A stretch of DNA of 36,071 nucleotides from Zelonia costaricensis (Eukaryota > Euglenozoa > Kinetoplastea > Trypanosomatida > Trypanosomatidae): NCBI GenBank assembly GCA_030849075.1, contig JASAOO010003284.1:1-36071 (forward strand). Reading direction: 5' to 3'. A model generated the notes under the pieces. It searched no databases. It saw only the letters and a program-made list of their open reading frames with translations, and was not told the DNA's origin. Both the position numbers and the translations under genes were made by a program. How positions within the stretch are numbered: the stretch's first letter is position 1; each line of letters begins with the position of its first letter. Below, in pieces: positions 1 to 10,045 of the stretch.

Positions 1-1515
1 GTGCGTTGCCCCCACTACCCCCCTCTTCCTTTCTCTTTCCATCTCGCTTGTGTGTGTGCGTGTGTGCGTGCGTGCGTGTGTGTGGTGATAACTTCTCCCT
101 TTCTCACTTCTATTTCACCACCTCCTCCTTCTTCGCTCTCAGTTTACATCGTTTGGTGCGCAATTGACTACCTGCCTCTTCGCTTTCTCTCTCCCTCTTC
201 CGCTGTGTGTGTGTGGTGCGCTGTTTGCCCTTCCCCTCACCCCCCAATTGGTACCTATCCTACCTCCTTGTAGCTGCTCCGTTGCGCTTTTCTACGCGTC
301 TGTGTCTTTGCTTGTGTGCGAGTGCGTGTGTGTCTTCACGTGGGCCGCGGCATTGCGTTCTTGTAGTGGTGCCTGCGTGCGCCTCTGCCTTGTATTTCTC
401 CTCCTGTGGTTGTTGTCTGTGTGCACCTTTCAGCCGCCGTCTTTGCGGACTCTCCTTTTTCTGTTGTTGCTCCCTGTCCTGTTGTCTGTCTTCGATTGCC
501 GTGTGCGCATCTCGCCTTTGCTCCTCCGCGTGGATTCGAGCTCATCACAGGCATTTGGCACGCCGAGTGTGTTGGAGCGTGGCGCTGCTGGGGTTCCTTC
601 ACTGCGTCTCACGGTTTTTCTTTCTTCCTGTTCACAGTCGCGCATACGCCTGCTCTTCTCTCCGGCGCGTCGGGTGCGTTGCGTGCACCTCAACTGGCGT
701 AGCCCCCTTCCCCTCCCCCCTTCCCCTCTCCCCTTCTTGCCTCTCTGTTTCTCTCTCCCACCCCTTCGTCCAGCTTGTGGTTGTGCCCCCCCCCCCCCCT
801 TACTCGCTTCTTCGTGCGGTGGCTTCTCTGGTAATTTTATTTATTTCCATCGCGAGTAGGCGGCACCGCGCTCCGCAGTGTTTGCCGCCGCCCTGCGCTC
901 TGTCGTGCATTTGTCATCTAGCCATCTTCATCACAGCCGCTGGCTTCCCCGTTTTCCTTCTCTCTCTCTCTCCTGATCTTCGTTTTTTGGTTTCGCCTTC
1001 TTCCGCTTTCCCACCATCGGCGCTGTCTTTACGCCTCTACGCGGCCTTGCGTGTGGTGTGTGTGTGTGTGTCGCTCTCCGTGTGCGGTGCTCTCCCGTGG
1101 GTGGGTGTTGACCCCCTCCTCCCCCACTGGCCGCCTCTTCTCTGGTACTTTGTTTTCCTTCTGGAGGGGGGCGTGTCCAGGTCCAAGTGCGGCTCCGCCT
1201 TCGCCCATCCACACGTAAGAAGCGCCGGCACCGCTGTGCCCTGTTTCTTCGTGTCCTTTGTTTGTCCTTCCTGGCCGTGTCGGCATCGGGTACCGCTAGG
1301 CGTCCGTGTGCGGGTGGTGTTGCCGTGCCACCCTTCTTCACCTCCCTCGCTGTCGACGCGGCGCTGACCTTGCTTTCCTGCCTCTGTGTGTGTGTCTCTC
1401 GTCCTACTTGATCCGTCTTTGGTGCACACTCTCGCGTATCGTCCACACCTTGCCTCCGTTTCTGCTTTTTTTTTGTTTGTTTGGGCGGTGGCGTACCGCT
1501 GCGTCGTGTGCACGT

Positions 1516-1536
1516 GCGTGTGTGTGTGTGTGTGTG
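1516..1536 (+). repeat. (GT)n microsatellite
   Basis: This is a run of GT dinucleotides with one early interruption, inside the non-coding leader. Similar TG-rich runs recur in the 3'-flanking regions of several genes in this window. Confidence 0.8.
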
Positions 1537-1709
1537 AGGTGCCGCAGACTGCGGTGTAGACGGGCGAGAGTCCGTTTTCACGCCCTCGTCATCGCGGCGG
1601 CGTGGGCGCGCGCCTCACTTGCGTTGGTGCCACCCCTTCAGTGACCGACTTATTTGTTGATTTGTGTCTTTGCGGTGCGTCTGTGCCGCGCGTCTCTTGT
1701 CATTTGCTT

Positions 1710-1743
1710 CCCCACCCCCACCCCCCACCCCCACCCCCCACCC
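1710..1743 (+). repeat. C-tract cluster (minus-strand G-quadruplex potential)
   Basis: Six or more runs of three to six C are separated by single A residues. The complementary strand therefore has closely spaced G-runs with one-base loops, the classic arrangement for a stable G-quadruplex. The + strand or RNA would be capable of an i-motif. No function is shown. Confidence 0.75.
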
Positions 1744-2192
1744 ACACATTCCCTTGTGGCGGTCCTTCGTGGACCTAGTTTTCTGTTCTTTTCGCTTGGC
1801 CCCCCTTTTGGCGTCTTGCAACGACTCTCTCGTTGCGTGTGTGCGTGCGTGTGTGTGTGTGTACGTGTGTTTGGTTTCTTGTCGCCCCCGTCACCGTCGG
1901 AGGCGCACGGCATTCGTTGGGACGAGGGAGACGTGGTTGTACCCACACCTCCTCCTCGTACACCCCCACCCCCCTCTGTCGTGTGCAGCTCCGCCCTGTC
2001 AAGTGCGTTGCTCACGGCAACCTCGTGCTCCTGCACTTGCTTTTTCTTTCTCCTTGTCCTTCAAGCCTCTGGTCTGTGTGGGTGTGTCCATCCCGTGGCT
2101 CGACTAAGCAACCACGTCATTCGGCGTAGAGTCAGCGCACAAGACACTGCACCACACACAGGGAGCGCAGGCCCCCCGCAACTGGCGCCTTG

Positions 2193-2232
2193 TCTCATCT
2201 CCTTTTTTCTTTCGCTGTTGTGCATCTGGCAG
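2193..2232 (+). promoter_or_regulatory. Putative spliced-leader acceptor for the 2001-aa gene
   Basis: A T/C-rich tract at about 2193-2216 is followed by the first downstream AG at 2231-2232. The first ATG after that AG is at 2357, giving a 5' UTR of about 124 nt. The arrangement matches trypanosomatid trans-splice sites, but it is read from sequence only. Confidence 0.5.
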
Positions 2233-2356
2233 GGTCACACCTAGTCCACACAAGCGCGCGCACACACACATACATACACACAGTCCTCACAACTGAAGCG
2301 GAGGAGGACTGCCACGGCACATCCTCGCAGAAATACGCGGAAAGGAAAAGGGGAAC

Positions 2357-5300
2357 ATGCCGCAAACTGGCAGTCACTGCGATGCGGCGGTGATGGACCA
2401 CCTGCTCCTACTGCGCATGCTCACCCTCTCCTCACGCCGCACCGCCGAGCTGGAGGCGCGGGCCGCGACGAGCACCGTCCGCAGCGGCGGCGCGGCAGCC
2501 AACGACCTCACCGTGGACGAGAAGCTCTCCTCCACCACATTACCCGAGACGCGCCCGCACACACACGTCGGCGTCGGCGGCGGCCATGCAGAGAAGTCCG
2601 CAGTCGATGCCGGCGGCGCCGAGGACGGCACCATCGTCATGGGCACAGTGCTGCTGTCTGGCCAGGCAGAGCGGGGCGCATCAGAGTACGCGGAGGGCGA
2701 CGCGCACACGCCCCGACGGCAGGCGTCCAGCGCGGCCGAGGTGTCGCACGGAAGTCTCGGTGTGCGGGCGGCGGCCTCCCACTTCGACAGCGACACCACG
2801 GGGCTTTGCGTGGCGGCGGCCGGCCGCAACGCCGACGAGCCGGCCACGCCGCTGACCCCGATGTCGCCCATGTCCCCAGTCTCCGCCGCGCGGCGGGCGC
2901 TGGAGAAGGGCGCGCGGCCGGTGCGCCGTCCTCGTGCGAGTCCCGCCAACGCCTCCATCAGCGCGACATCCCCGTCAGCTACCACGGCGCACGCGCGCTC
3001 GTGCAGCACGGGTAGCGGCAACGGTGCAGCACTCGACGCGGCCACCTCGGCGAAGCGGCGTGAGGTGGTGCGACGCACGCTGTCCTCTCTCGGGCTGCCC
3101 ACCTCGGCCATCAGTCCCGCGAGGGCTGCTGCCGCCACGGCTGACGCCGGTGGTGCCGCGCAGACCACAGCGGAGGCGAAGTCTTCGCTTATAGATGACA
3201 ACACCACCACCACATCCGCCGCCGCCGCCCCAACACCCGCACCTGGAGCCGCAGCCGGTGCGGGTGCGGCGTCCTCCCCCTCGCCTGCCGCCAGCACGCG
3301 TGAGGAGTCTGACGCCGCCAGCAGCGGCTCCCCCACCGTGGCGCACACCTTCAGCACCTTCCTGCAGCTCCTGCGTCCGGCGCCGCCGACACCGTCGCTC
3401 ACCCCTGTCGTGGTGGGCGCCGCCAGCGCGTCCCTCCCGGTCAGCAAGACGAACCGCATCACCACCACCCTCCCCACGGCCGACACGAACGCCTCGCTGA
3501 CCACGCCGCTCATGCCACCTGCACCAGCGGTGCCGCTGCTGTCCTCCGTGGCGGACAGCGCCCTGCACTCGACCACCTCGTCGTTTGCCCCCACCGCGTT
3601 GGCCGCTGGCGCTGGCGCTGTCACGGTGCTGCCGCTGCCCCCGCCGCCACCGCCGCCGTACTCGGAGGCCGCCGCCCCACAGATCACCCCAGGGGCCGGC
3701 ACTTTCCACTCCGCGCAGGAGCTGCTCGCCAACGTGCGGCTGCAGCTGCGGTGGACCGTGGTGACGGCCCAGCAGCGCCGCCGCTGCCGCGCGGACGGCG
3801 GCGCGGACGCGACAGAGGAGCCGCCTGCGAAGTCGCCCGTGTCCAGCTCGTCTCTCCCGCTGCCGAGCGGCCCTGCCACAGCTGGGGCGGCCCAAGCCGA
3901 GGCGATCACGTCGCCCACCTTATCCTACGCGTCCTCCTCCAACCCGCTCCGCGTCCCTGCTGCGTTGACAGCGCCGGCCGCGGCCACCGCGAGCGGCGCG
4001 TCCAGCTTGCCGGAGGAGGTGACGCTCGTGAGCGACCGCGTGGATGCGGTGCTGCCGACCTGGGCCTACCTCTCGTCGCACATCGCCGACGCCGCGCCGC
4101 CCGCGTTTGTGCTGGCTGTCGCACCCCCTACTACGGCGGCCTCAGCCCCTGCGCTGTCGCGGGGCGACTCCATGACGCTCGGCGCCACCGGCTCGGCCCC
4201 TCAAAGCCGCCACCGCCGCACCCTGAGCCACGCGAGCAGCGTCGCCAGCTCTGTCGCGCCGATGGCGTCACCCGCGATGCTGCCGACGCCGATGACGACG
4301 ACGTGTGTGATGGAGGAGCAGGGGGTGGACCGGCAGGCGTGCCTATTCCCAGACACACTGGCGGAGGCGTGCGCGCTGGCCCGGCTGCGGCAGCAGGCCC
4401 GCCCCGGCACGGCGCCGTGCAGCTCCCTCCACCTCCTCCGACTGGAGCTGCTCGTGGAGGTGCAGCACATCCCACCGACGGTGCTTAACGTGACGCCAGC
4501 GGAGCGGCAGGCACAGATGGAACAGGCGCTGGAGGAGTTTGCGCAGACGGGCGTGCTGCCGACAACGGTGCTGCGCGGCGTGCTGAACGACGCGGCGCTG
4601 CGGCTGTTGGCGAGCGTCGATGATGGGGTGCTGCACCGCGTCGCCGACGAGCATCGGCAAAGGGAATGGCCTAATGCAAAGGGCGGTGTTGTCGCGGACT
4701 CGAGCGAGCCGTCCCGCCACGCCGTGGTGCCCCTCAGCGTGCAGGTTCGCACCTTGCAAGGTGATGCCGCCGTGGCACCAGGCCCGCAGCGCCCACCGCC
4801 GCTGTCCAACGCGTCCATCCACTCAGCCACCGCGTCCATCGCCTCGGGCGACACGGACTCGCTGCGGCACCCGTCGCTGGCCTCTGCCGCGTTGATGACC
4901 ACCCCCATGAAGCTGACGATCACGATGCTGGTGCACGTGCTGCCGGCCTTGCGCGAGGACGCAGCGGAGGAGCGAACGGAGGTGGTGGCGGCGCGCGAGA
5001 CGGCGTCAGAGCCGATCGCGTGCTCCAGCTCGACAGCGAGCAGCCCCGACGCTGGTGATGGCGACGATGCTGTTGGCGCTGCGAATGCGCGTGCCACAGC
5101 GCCTCACATGGAGGAGGCCACGGCCATCTCGCTCGCCCGCGTCGTCGTGCCGCATCTCTTCCCCCTCAACTTCTCGCTCTCCCGCTACACCACTCGCCTC
5201 TCCCTCTCCACCGCGGTGAATTACGACGTCCTGCGCGGGCTCGCGGGCGGCAGCAGCGGTGCGGCGGAGTCCGGCGAGGAGGCCGCGAAGAGGACGTGCA

Positions 5301-8300
5301 GCGCACGCCAAGACGGCTCGTTTGCCGCGGCGATGGACGCCCCTGCGTCTGCTGTTGCTGCCGCCGGTGGTGGTGGTGGTGGTGGTGGGTCGCAGCCGTG
5401 GGCGTGGCAGGAGCTTTCCATCCCCGCCGTGCGTGAGGCGTGCGGCGTGCCGGAGCGGCGGCCGCTACCGACGCCATCCTTTGCAGCGACGCCCGCTGGC
5501 GGCCTCTCGCGCCTGGTGCGGGTCATGGCGCCGAGCTCGCTGGCTGCGGTGGTCGCGGGAGGCGGCAGCATCGGCGCCGCCAACGGGCTAGCGAGCCTGG
5601 GGTCGTCGCTCGCGTCGCAGCCCACGCTGGCGTCGCGGCGCTCTCGCAAGCGACTTACCGCTCCTGCCTCCCCATCGGCCGCGGTTACCCCCGCCGCCGC
5701 TGACAGCGCGACGACGAACACCACCACCACTGCGACAGATGCCGCGGTGGTGGAGGATGCACAGGCGCCCTGTGCAGTGGAACCGGCGACTGTCCGCAGT
5801 GCGGGGGGTGTTGCCATGGATGCCGCGATGGGTGCGCCCGTCAACGCGGAGGGTGTCGCCCAGACAGCGGCGGACTCGCCCGCCGCGTCGGAGGGGGGGT
5901 TGGTGACGGTGGCGCCGATGAGCGCTGACGCCGCGCGTCCTGCGGACGAGCCTGACACGCACGAGGTGCGGTGCGAGATCCTGTTGAAGGAGCAGCCGGT
6001 GCTGGTGCCGGACAGCGCGACGGCCGCCGCCTCTCTCCACGCTGCGGAGGAGGAGGGGGACGAGTTCGATGAGGGCGGCGCTATCAGCGAGTCGCTGCGG
6101 CGCTGGGATGTGGCCAAGGAAACGGCGGAGCTGACGGCTGTCGCGGAGGCGGTGCACGCGAAGGTGGACGCCATGTGCGGGCACGCTGGTCTCCTGCGAG
6201 CGCTGATGGAGGCGGTGGAGTCCGGCATCCTCGAGGCGTCAACGCCAAGTGCGGAGGGTGTCAGCGAATCCCATCGCGGCGACGGTGGGGCGGGCAGGCG
6301 GGGGCGTGGCACTGCGACCATCGCCGTTGGCTGCACCCCACCGCGGACGGACGGGCAAACAGCAGACTCCACCCCCGGTGCGTACCGGCGCTACGCGGCA
6401 GTGGCGGCGCAGCGGGTGCTGCTGTACAGCATGTCGCACCTCGTCCGCACCGGTCTGCTGTGCGACGACAGCGGCTCGCCCCCCTCGCTGCTCGCCGGCC
6501 TGCTTGCGACAGAGGAGGAGAGTGCGGGGGCCACTAAGCCGATGCCCCGCGTCGGCACCACCGCGGCTGCCGCGGCTGCAGAGCACACGAACGGCGTTGC
6601 CCGTCAGCTGCCCCTCTGGTTCGCCCGCTACGCCGCCGTCCTCGCCGAGCGCGTCTGCGCCCCACTTGAGCAGCTCGAGACGTACATCAGCGAGACGACG
6701 AGCAGCGCCGTCACGACGCCGCGGCCGCTCATGGCAGCCTCGGTGTCGGTGGAGGACGGCACCGCGAGCAACACCTGCGCGAACGGCGGTGGCGGTGTTG
6801 GCGGCGCTGTGGGCTACGGCACCGCTGCGGATGAGGGCAGCGGAGGTCGGCGTGTCGTTGTCGGGGCCCAGGTGGTGGTGAAGGAGAGCCGCCGCCAGCG
6901 TCGCCAGGCCGCTGCCGCGGCGCGGTGCGGTGCGGTGGCAGACCTGGTGCAGGCGCCGCAGAGGGACGTCGAGGACCACGACCCGGAGCCGGAGAGCGGC
7001 ACGGACACGTCCATGCTGCCCGTCTTGTGCATCGCCAAGGCGGCCGTGCAGCGCTGCCGGATGATGGGTGACACGTCGGCCGCAGCCGCTGCTGCTGCAG
7101 TCTCGGTGTCGCAAGCGCCTGCGGCCTCCCCGTCGGCCACTGCGGCAGTGGGGCACGATGGGGAAGAAAGCCAGGAGCAGACGCCGACCACGTCCACTGC
7201 GTCACTGGCCGGGCTCGCCCTCCACATCCACCCGCCGCCCCACTACAGGTCCGTCTCCAGCTCCTCCTTCACCTCCATGCGGGTGGCCCACGCGGCGGCC
7301 ACGGCGGCAGCGCTCCATCCGCTGCAGGAGCGCGTGGCGCCGCTTCTGGAGGTGATGCGGGTCGTCCTACGACAGCTGGACGCGGAGGAGCAGCGGTGGG
7401 CCGCTCTCCAGGTCGCGCTGACGTGCCTGCGCACTGCCTGGGGTGCACGGCTGGAGCTGCTCAACAAGGAAGGGCTGCAGCGCGGGACGCTGACGTGTGC
7501 GGCGCTGATGCGGCAGGAGGGCATTGGGCGGCGCGCGGTGCGGACAGCGGAGGCGAGCGCGGTTGCGAAGCTGCGCGACGCGAAGCGGGCGGATGCGCTC
7601 GCGCAAGCAGCGGCTGCCGTGTCGCGCGTCGGTGCCTGCGCGGAGCAGGCTGCTGCTGCGACGGCGACGCTGGCGGGGGTTGCACCATCATCGATGCCGG
7701 ACCTCAGTGAGGCGGACACGGTGCCCGACTTCGCCACCTCGCCACCTCCGCCGCTCTCGTCCGCTGCACCGGCGGCGGCTCGTGCCCTGGCGGAGGTCTG
7801 CAAGGCCACGGCGGCTGGAGAGGAGGCGCTGCTGTCCCCGTCGCCGCCCACGCCGTCGGCTGCGTCTGGGAGCGACGAGGACGAGGTGGACGGGGAGGAG
7901 GGAGCGGGTGAGGGGGACGCGCGCCGCAGCGTCGCAGCCACGGAGACGTCGGCCACTGCGGCGAGGGCACGGCGGCACGGCGCTGCTGGCGTGGACGCAC
8001 CGTCGACTCCTGCAGCTGCGACACGCAACGGGCACACGAGCTACGCGACGGCGACGGGGCAGCGCGCCGCGCCGCAGCGCACCGCAGGCTCTCAGCACGG
8101 CGCGCGTGGGAGACGAGCGCGCCAGGGTGCCGCTGCTCCGGCGCGTGCACCGGAGAGTGCCTCGGCGGTGGACGCGGTGTGGTCCACCGGTACGTCAGGA
8201 GGTCAGACGGCGGACAGCACCGCCTCTGCACGCCGCGCCCTCGTGGTGCGGCCGCAGCCGGGTGCCGTGGTGCTGCCGCGCGTCGACGCTGTCGTGCTGC

Positions 8301-8362
8301 GGCAGGCAGCCCCCTTCGTGGCCGTCGGCGCCGTCCTTCTCTTCTTGCTCCTCCTGCTGTAG
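2357..8362 (+). CDS. Conserved-hypothetical-type 2001-aa Ala-rich protein with C-terminal membrane anchor
   Basis: I do not recognise this protein. It has 2001 residues, very rich in Ala, Ser, Thr and Pro, with low-complexity linkers between more ordered blocks at about residues 453-480, 653-776, 847-882, 931-963, 1244-1295, 1345-1370 and 1654-1790. The last ordered block is charged, Leu/Ala-rich and probably helical or coiled coil. A poly-Gly run lies near 1004-1012. The final 17 residues (about 1985-2001) are hydrophobic and end in consecutive Leu at the stop, which fits a tail-anchored membrane protein with most of its mass in the cytosol. There is no signal peptide; a second in-frame Met at residue 13 (nt 2393) is an alternative start. 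ATG 2357 was chosen as the first after the proposed splice acceptor. The unbroken 6-kb frame and protein-like blocks support a real gene; its function is unknown. Confidence 0.85.
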   Translation: MPQTGSHCDAAVMDHLLLLRMLTLSSRRTAELEARAATSTVRSGGAAANDLTVDEKLSSTTLPETRPHTHVGVGGGHAEKSAVDAGGAEDGTIVMGTVLLSGQAERGASEYAEGDAHTPRRQASSAAEVSHGSLGVRAAASHFDSDTTGLCVAAAGRNADEPATPLTPMSPMSPVSAARRALEKGARPVRRPRASPANASISATSPSATTAHARSCSTGSGNGAALDAATSAKRREVVRRTLSSLGLPTSAISPARAAAATADAGGAAQTTAEAKSSLIDDNTTTTSAAAAPTPAPGAAAGAGAASSPSPAASTREESDAASSGSPTVAHTFSTFLQLLRPAPPTPSLTPVVVGAASASLPVSKTNRITTTLPTADTNASLTTPLMPPAPAVPLLSSVADSALHSTTSSFAPTALAAGAGAVTVLPLPPPPPPPYSEAAAPQITPGAGTFHSAQELLANVRLQLRWTVVTAQQRRRCRADGGADATEEPPAKSPVSSSSLPLPSGPATAGAAQAEAITSPTLSYASSSNPLRVPAALTAPAAATASGASSLPEEVTLVSDRVDAVLPTWAYLSSHIADAAPPAFVLAVAPPTTAASAPALSRGDSMTLGATGSAPQSRHRRTLSHASSVASSVAPMASPAMLPTPMTTTCVMEEQGVDRQACLFPDTLAEACALARLRQQARPGTAPCSSLHLLRLELLVEVQHIPPTVLNVTPAERQAQMEQALEEFAQTGVLPTTVLRGVLNDAALRLLASVDDGVLHRVADEHRQREWPNAKGGVVADSSEPSRHAVVPLSVQVRTLQGDAAVAPGPQRPPPLSNASIHSATASIASGDTDSLRHPSLASAALMTTPMKLTITMLVHVLPALREDAAEERTEVVAARETASEPIACSSSTASSPDAGDGDDAVGAANARATAPHMEEATAISLARVVVPHLFPLNFSLSRYTTRLSLSTAVNYDVLRGLAGGSSGAAESGEEAAKRTCSARQDGSFAAAMDAPASAVAAAGGGGGGGGSQPWAWQELSIPAVREACGVPERRPLPTPSFAATPAGGLSRLVRVMAPSSLAAVVAGGGSIGAANGLASLGSSLASQPTLASRRSRKRLTAPASPSAAVTPAAADSATTNTTTTATDAAVVEDAQAPCAVEPATVRSAGGVAMDAAMGAPVNAEGVAQTAADSPAASEGGLVTVAPMSADAARPADEPDTHEVRCEILLKEQPVLVPDSATAAASLHAAEEEGDEFDEGGAISESLRRWDVAKETAELTAVAEAVHAKVDAMCGHAGLLRALMEAVESGILEASTPSAEGVSESHRGDGGAGRRGRGTATIAVGCTPPRTDGQTADSTPGAYRRYAAVAAQRVLLYSMSHLVRTGLLCDDSGSPPSLLAGLLATEEESAGATKPMPRVGTTAAAAAAEHTNGVARQLPLWFARYAAVLAERVCAPLEQLETYISETTSSAVTTPRPLMAASVSVEDGTASNTCANGGGGVGGAVGYGTAADEGSGGRRVVVGAQVVVKESRRQRRQAAAAARCGAVADLVQAPQRDVEDHDPEPESGTDTSMLPVLCIAKAAVQRCRMMGDTSAAAAAAAVSVSQAPAASPSATAAVGHDGEESQEQTPTTSTASLAGLALHIHPPPHYRSVSSSSFTSMRVAHAAATAAALHPLQERVAPLLEVMRVVLRQLDAEEQRWAALQVALTCLRTAWGARLELLNKEGLQRGTLTCAALMRQEGIGRRAVRTAEASAVAKLRDAKRADALAQAAAAVSRVGACAEQAAAATATLAGVAPSSMPDLSEADTVPDFATSPPPPLSSAAPAAARALAEVCKATAAGEEALLSPSPPTPSAASGSDEDEVDGEEGAGEGDARRSVAATETSATAARARRHGAAGVDAPSTPAAATRNGHTSYATATGQRAAPQRTAGSQHGARGRRARQGAAAPARAPESASAVDAVWSTGTSGGQTADSTASARRALVVRPQPGAVVLPRVDAVVLRQAAPFVAVGAVLLFLLLLL
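5367..5389 (+). repeat. (GGT)n trinucleotide run inside the CDS
   Basis: A short run of GGT codons encodes poly-Gly near residues 1004-1012 of the 2001-aa protein. It is in frame, so length changes would not break the gene. Confidence 0.8.
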
Positions 8363-10045
8363 AAGTGGAAAGCTCCCGCACCGCCGTTGCCGTGCCAGGG
8401 GTGGTGAGGTCGCCGCCCCCGGCACCCGCCGTGAGGCGCACCACATGCGCCGTGCTCCCCCCGCTCTGCCTCAGCGCCTGCGCGTTCTTCTTCTGTTTTA
8501 GTGTACACGCGTATGAGCGCGCTTGACGCACATCGCGGCTCGGCTCCGAGTATGCTTTGTTCTTCTTTTTCTCCCCGCTGATCGTGGGGATGCGCGGGCG
8601 TGCGGGTGTGTGTTGGGCATCGGCGCGGCGTGCGGGTGTGCGTGTGTGCATGCGTGTGTGTGTTGATGGTCCGCTGCGACCATCTCAAGCTCGCACACTC
8701 GTCTCCTCCTCTCCTCCCCCTCCTTCTTCTTTCCCTTTTTTATTGAGCGTCGCATGGACGACGTACCGGCATGCATGCCCACAGAAGACGTTGCGCCTCT
8801 GTGCTTTGTTGGTGTCCTTGACCTTGTCGTTGTCGTCGAGAGTTTCTTGCTGCGCACGGGGAGGGAGTGCACCCACTTCCACCTCTTCTTGTTGTTGCCC
8901 TCCACACCCCTTCCCCGCGCCAGATGGCATATGTAGCTCTACAGGTGCTTGGCGCATGATGGTGCTGAGTGGGGAACGTGCGGCGCGTTGTGGGCCGCTG
9001 CGCTGCCACGACGACGGCGTACCGACGGCGCGCAGGACTTTTCATTCGCCCTCGCTTCGCGTATTGCGTCTCCGCAGCACCGCCTCGTTGCCGAGTCTAC
9101 TCCTCCCCTCCTTCCCCCAGGCTTCGCTTCCTCCCTGCCCTGTCTCGCTGGCGAAGGGATCCAGAAGACACACGCGGAGGAGAAGCAGAGCGCGTGTTCG
9201 GTGCCGTGCCGATGGAGCTGCCTTGTCCATCGCCTCACCCTTCCCACTTCTCCCCTCACCCCTCTGCAGAACGAAAAACCAGTGAAGAAAGCAAACACAG
9301 ACACAGGCACACACACACATACGCGCACGCAACCCGGTGCCTCCCCTCATCCCCTCCATCCTGTGCGTGCCGCAGAACGCATTCGATGGAGGAGGATGAG
9401 GGGAGGGGGTGGCGCTGCCGCCTCTCTCCGCTGTTGGCGGAGCGGGTACGGAGTCGCGGCGCGGCTTCGGTTAACCTCTGGGGCGCGCGGCCGAAGCGTT
9501 CAACACTGTGTGCGTGTGGCTTGCACGCTGTCTCGCACTCCAGTGACGCGTTTGCCAAACCGGGGTTGACGTCGCCCTCACCACACTCTTGTTTTCTTTC
9601 AAGCGTGTATGTGCGCGCGGCGTTTTGGGCAGGTGGTGGAGGCTAGGCGCCATGCTGCGAGGTCGCGGATCTGCGTTCTTCGCCCCCCTTGCCTCATCAA
9701 AGCTCTCTGTCTCTCTCTCGTCTCCTCCTCCTCACCCCGCCACTCTCCTCTCTGCTCGACCACCTCGCGCTTTTCCGCATTCTTCATTCTTCACGCACTG
9801 TCCCGCTGTTCCACCGGTCCCATCCACACACACACACAGCTACGCACACACGCGAGCACACGCACGTCCCACCGAGCTCGTCGCTCCACTCCCGCACCAC
9901 CAGCGTCGTGTCCCCCCTCCCCCCACCGTTGCCCTCGTGGTGGTGACACGCGGAGGTCATCAGCCCATTCTCTTTGTTCTCCCCGTTGGTCGCTCGTGTT
10001 GAAGAAGAAGAACCCCCCCCCCAGCACCACAAAAGCGCCGCCGCG
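8363..10045. other. Intergenic region / UTRs
   Basis: No gene is supportable here on either strand. The region has TG-rich runs at about 8637-8664, a (CA)n run at about 9305-9330 and long C/T stretches at about 9700-9815. Short ORFs (for example 8754-8936 and 8969-9646) give compositionally skewed peptides with no recognisable motif. It should contain the 3' UTR of the upstream gene and the 5' UTR of the Rab gene. Confidence 0.65.
9702..9839 (+). promoter_or_regulatory. Putative spliced-leader acceptor for the Rab gene
   Basis: A long polypyrimidine tract (about 9702-9815) is followed by a CA run ending in AG at 9838-9839. The first ATG downstream is 10046, predicting a 5' UTR of about 206 nt. 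An in-frame TTG codon at 9974 is not needed as a start. Confidence 0.45.

Larger units (their letters stand above)
1..2356. other. Non-coding pyrimidine-rich leader region
   Basis: This is C/T-rich sequence on the + strand with short (GT)n runs near 1050-1070, 1516-1536 and 1847-1865, and a C-tract cluster at 1710-1743. Reading frames here give Cys/Leu/Ser/Pro-rich or His/Thr-rich peptides that simply reflect the skewed base composition, so I call no gene on either strand. It probably holds the 3' UTR of an upstream gene plus the intergenic spacer and 5' UTR of the first gene. The upstream coding region lies outside the window. Confidence 0.7.

Noticed and set aside
207..1367. 386-aa plus-strand ORF near the window start
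   Set aside because: It translates pyrimidine-rich spacer into Cys/Leu/Ser/Pro and contains many Cys-Val runs from GT repeats; no protein-like structure.
2374..3918. 514-aa antisense ORF opposite the 2001-aa gene (similar long antisense ORFs at 4201-5097, 5221-6372 and 7243-8037)
   Set aside because: These arise because GC-rich codons rarely give stops on the other strand. The peptides are Ala/Ser/Arg-rich without motifs, and every other gene is on the + strand.
8754..8936. 60-aa ORF with a hydrophobic stretch
   Set aside because: It starts with ATG, but it has no homology I can recognise, lies in spacer sequence and has no separate supporting signal beyond chance.
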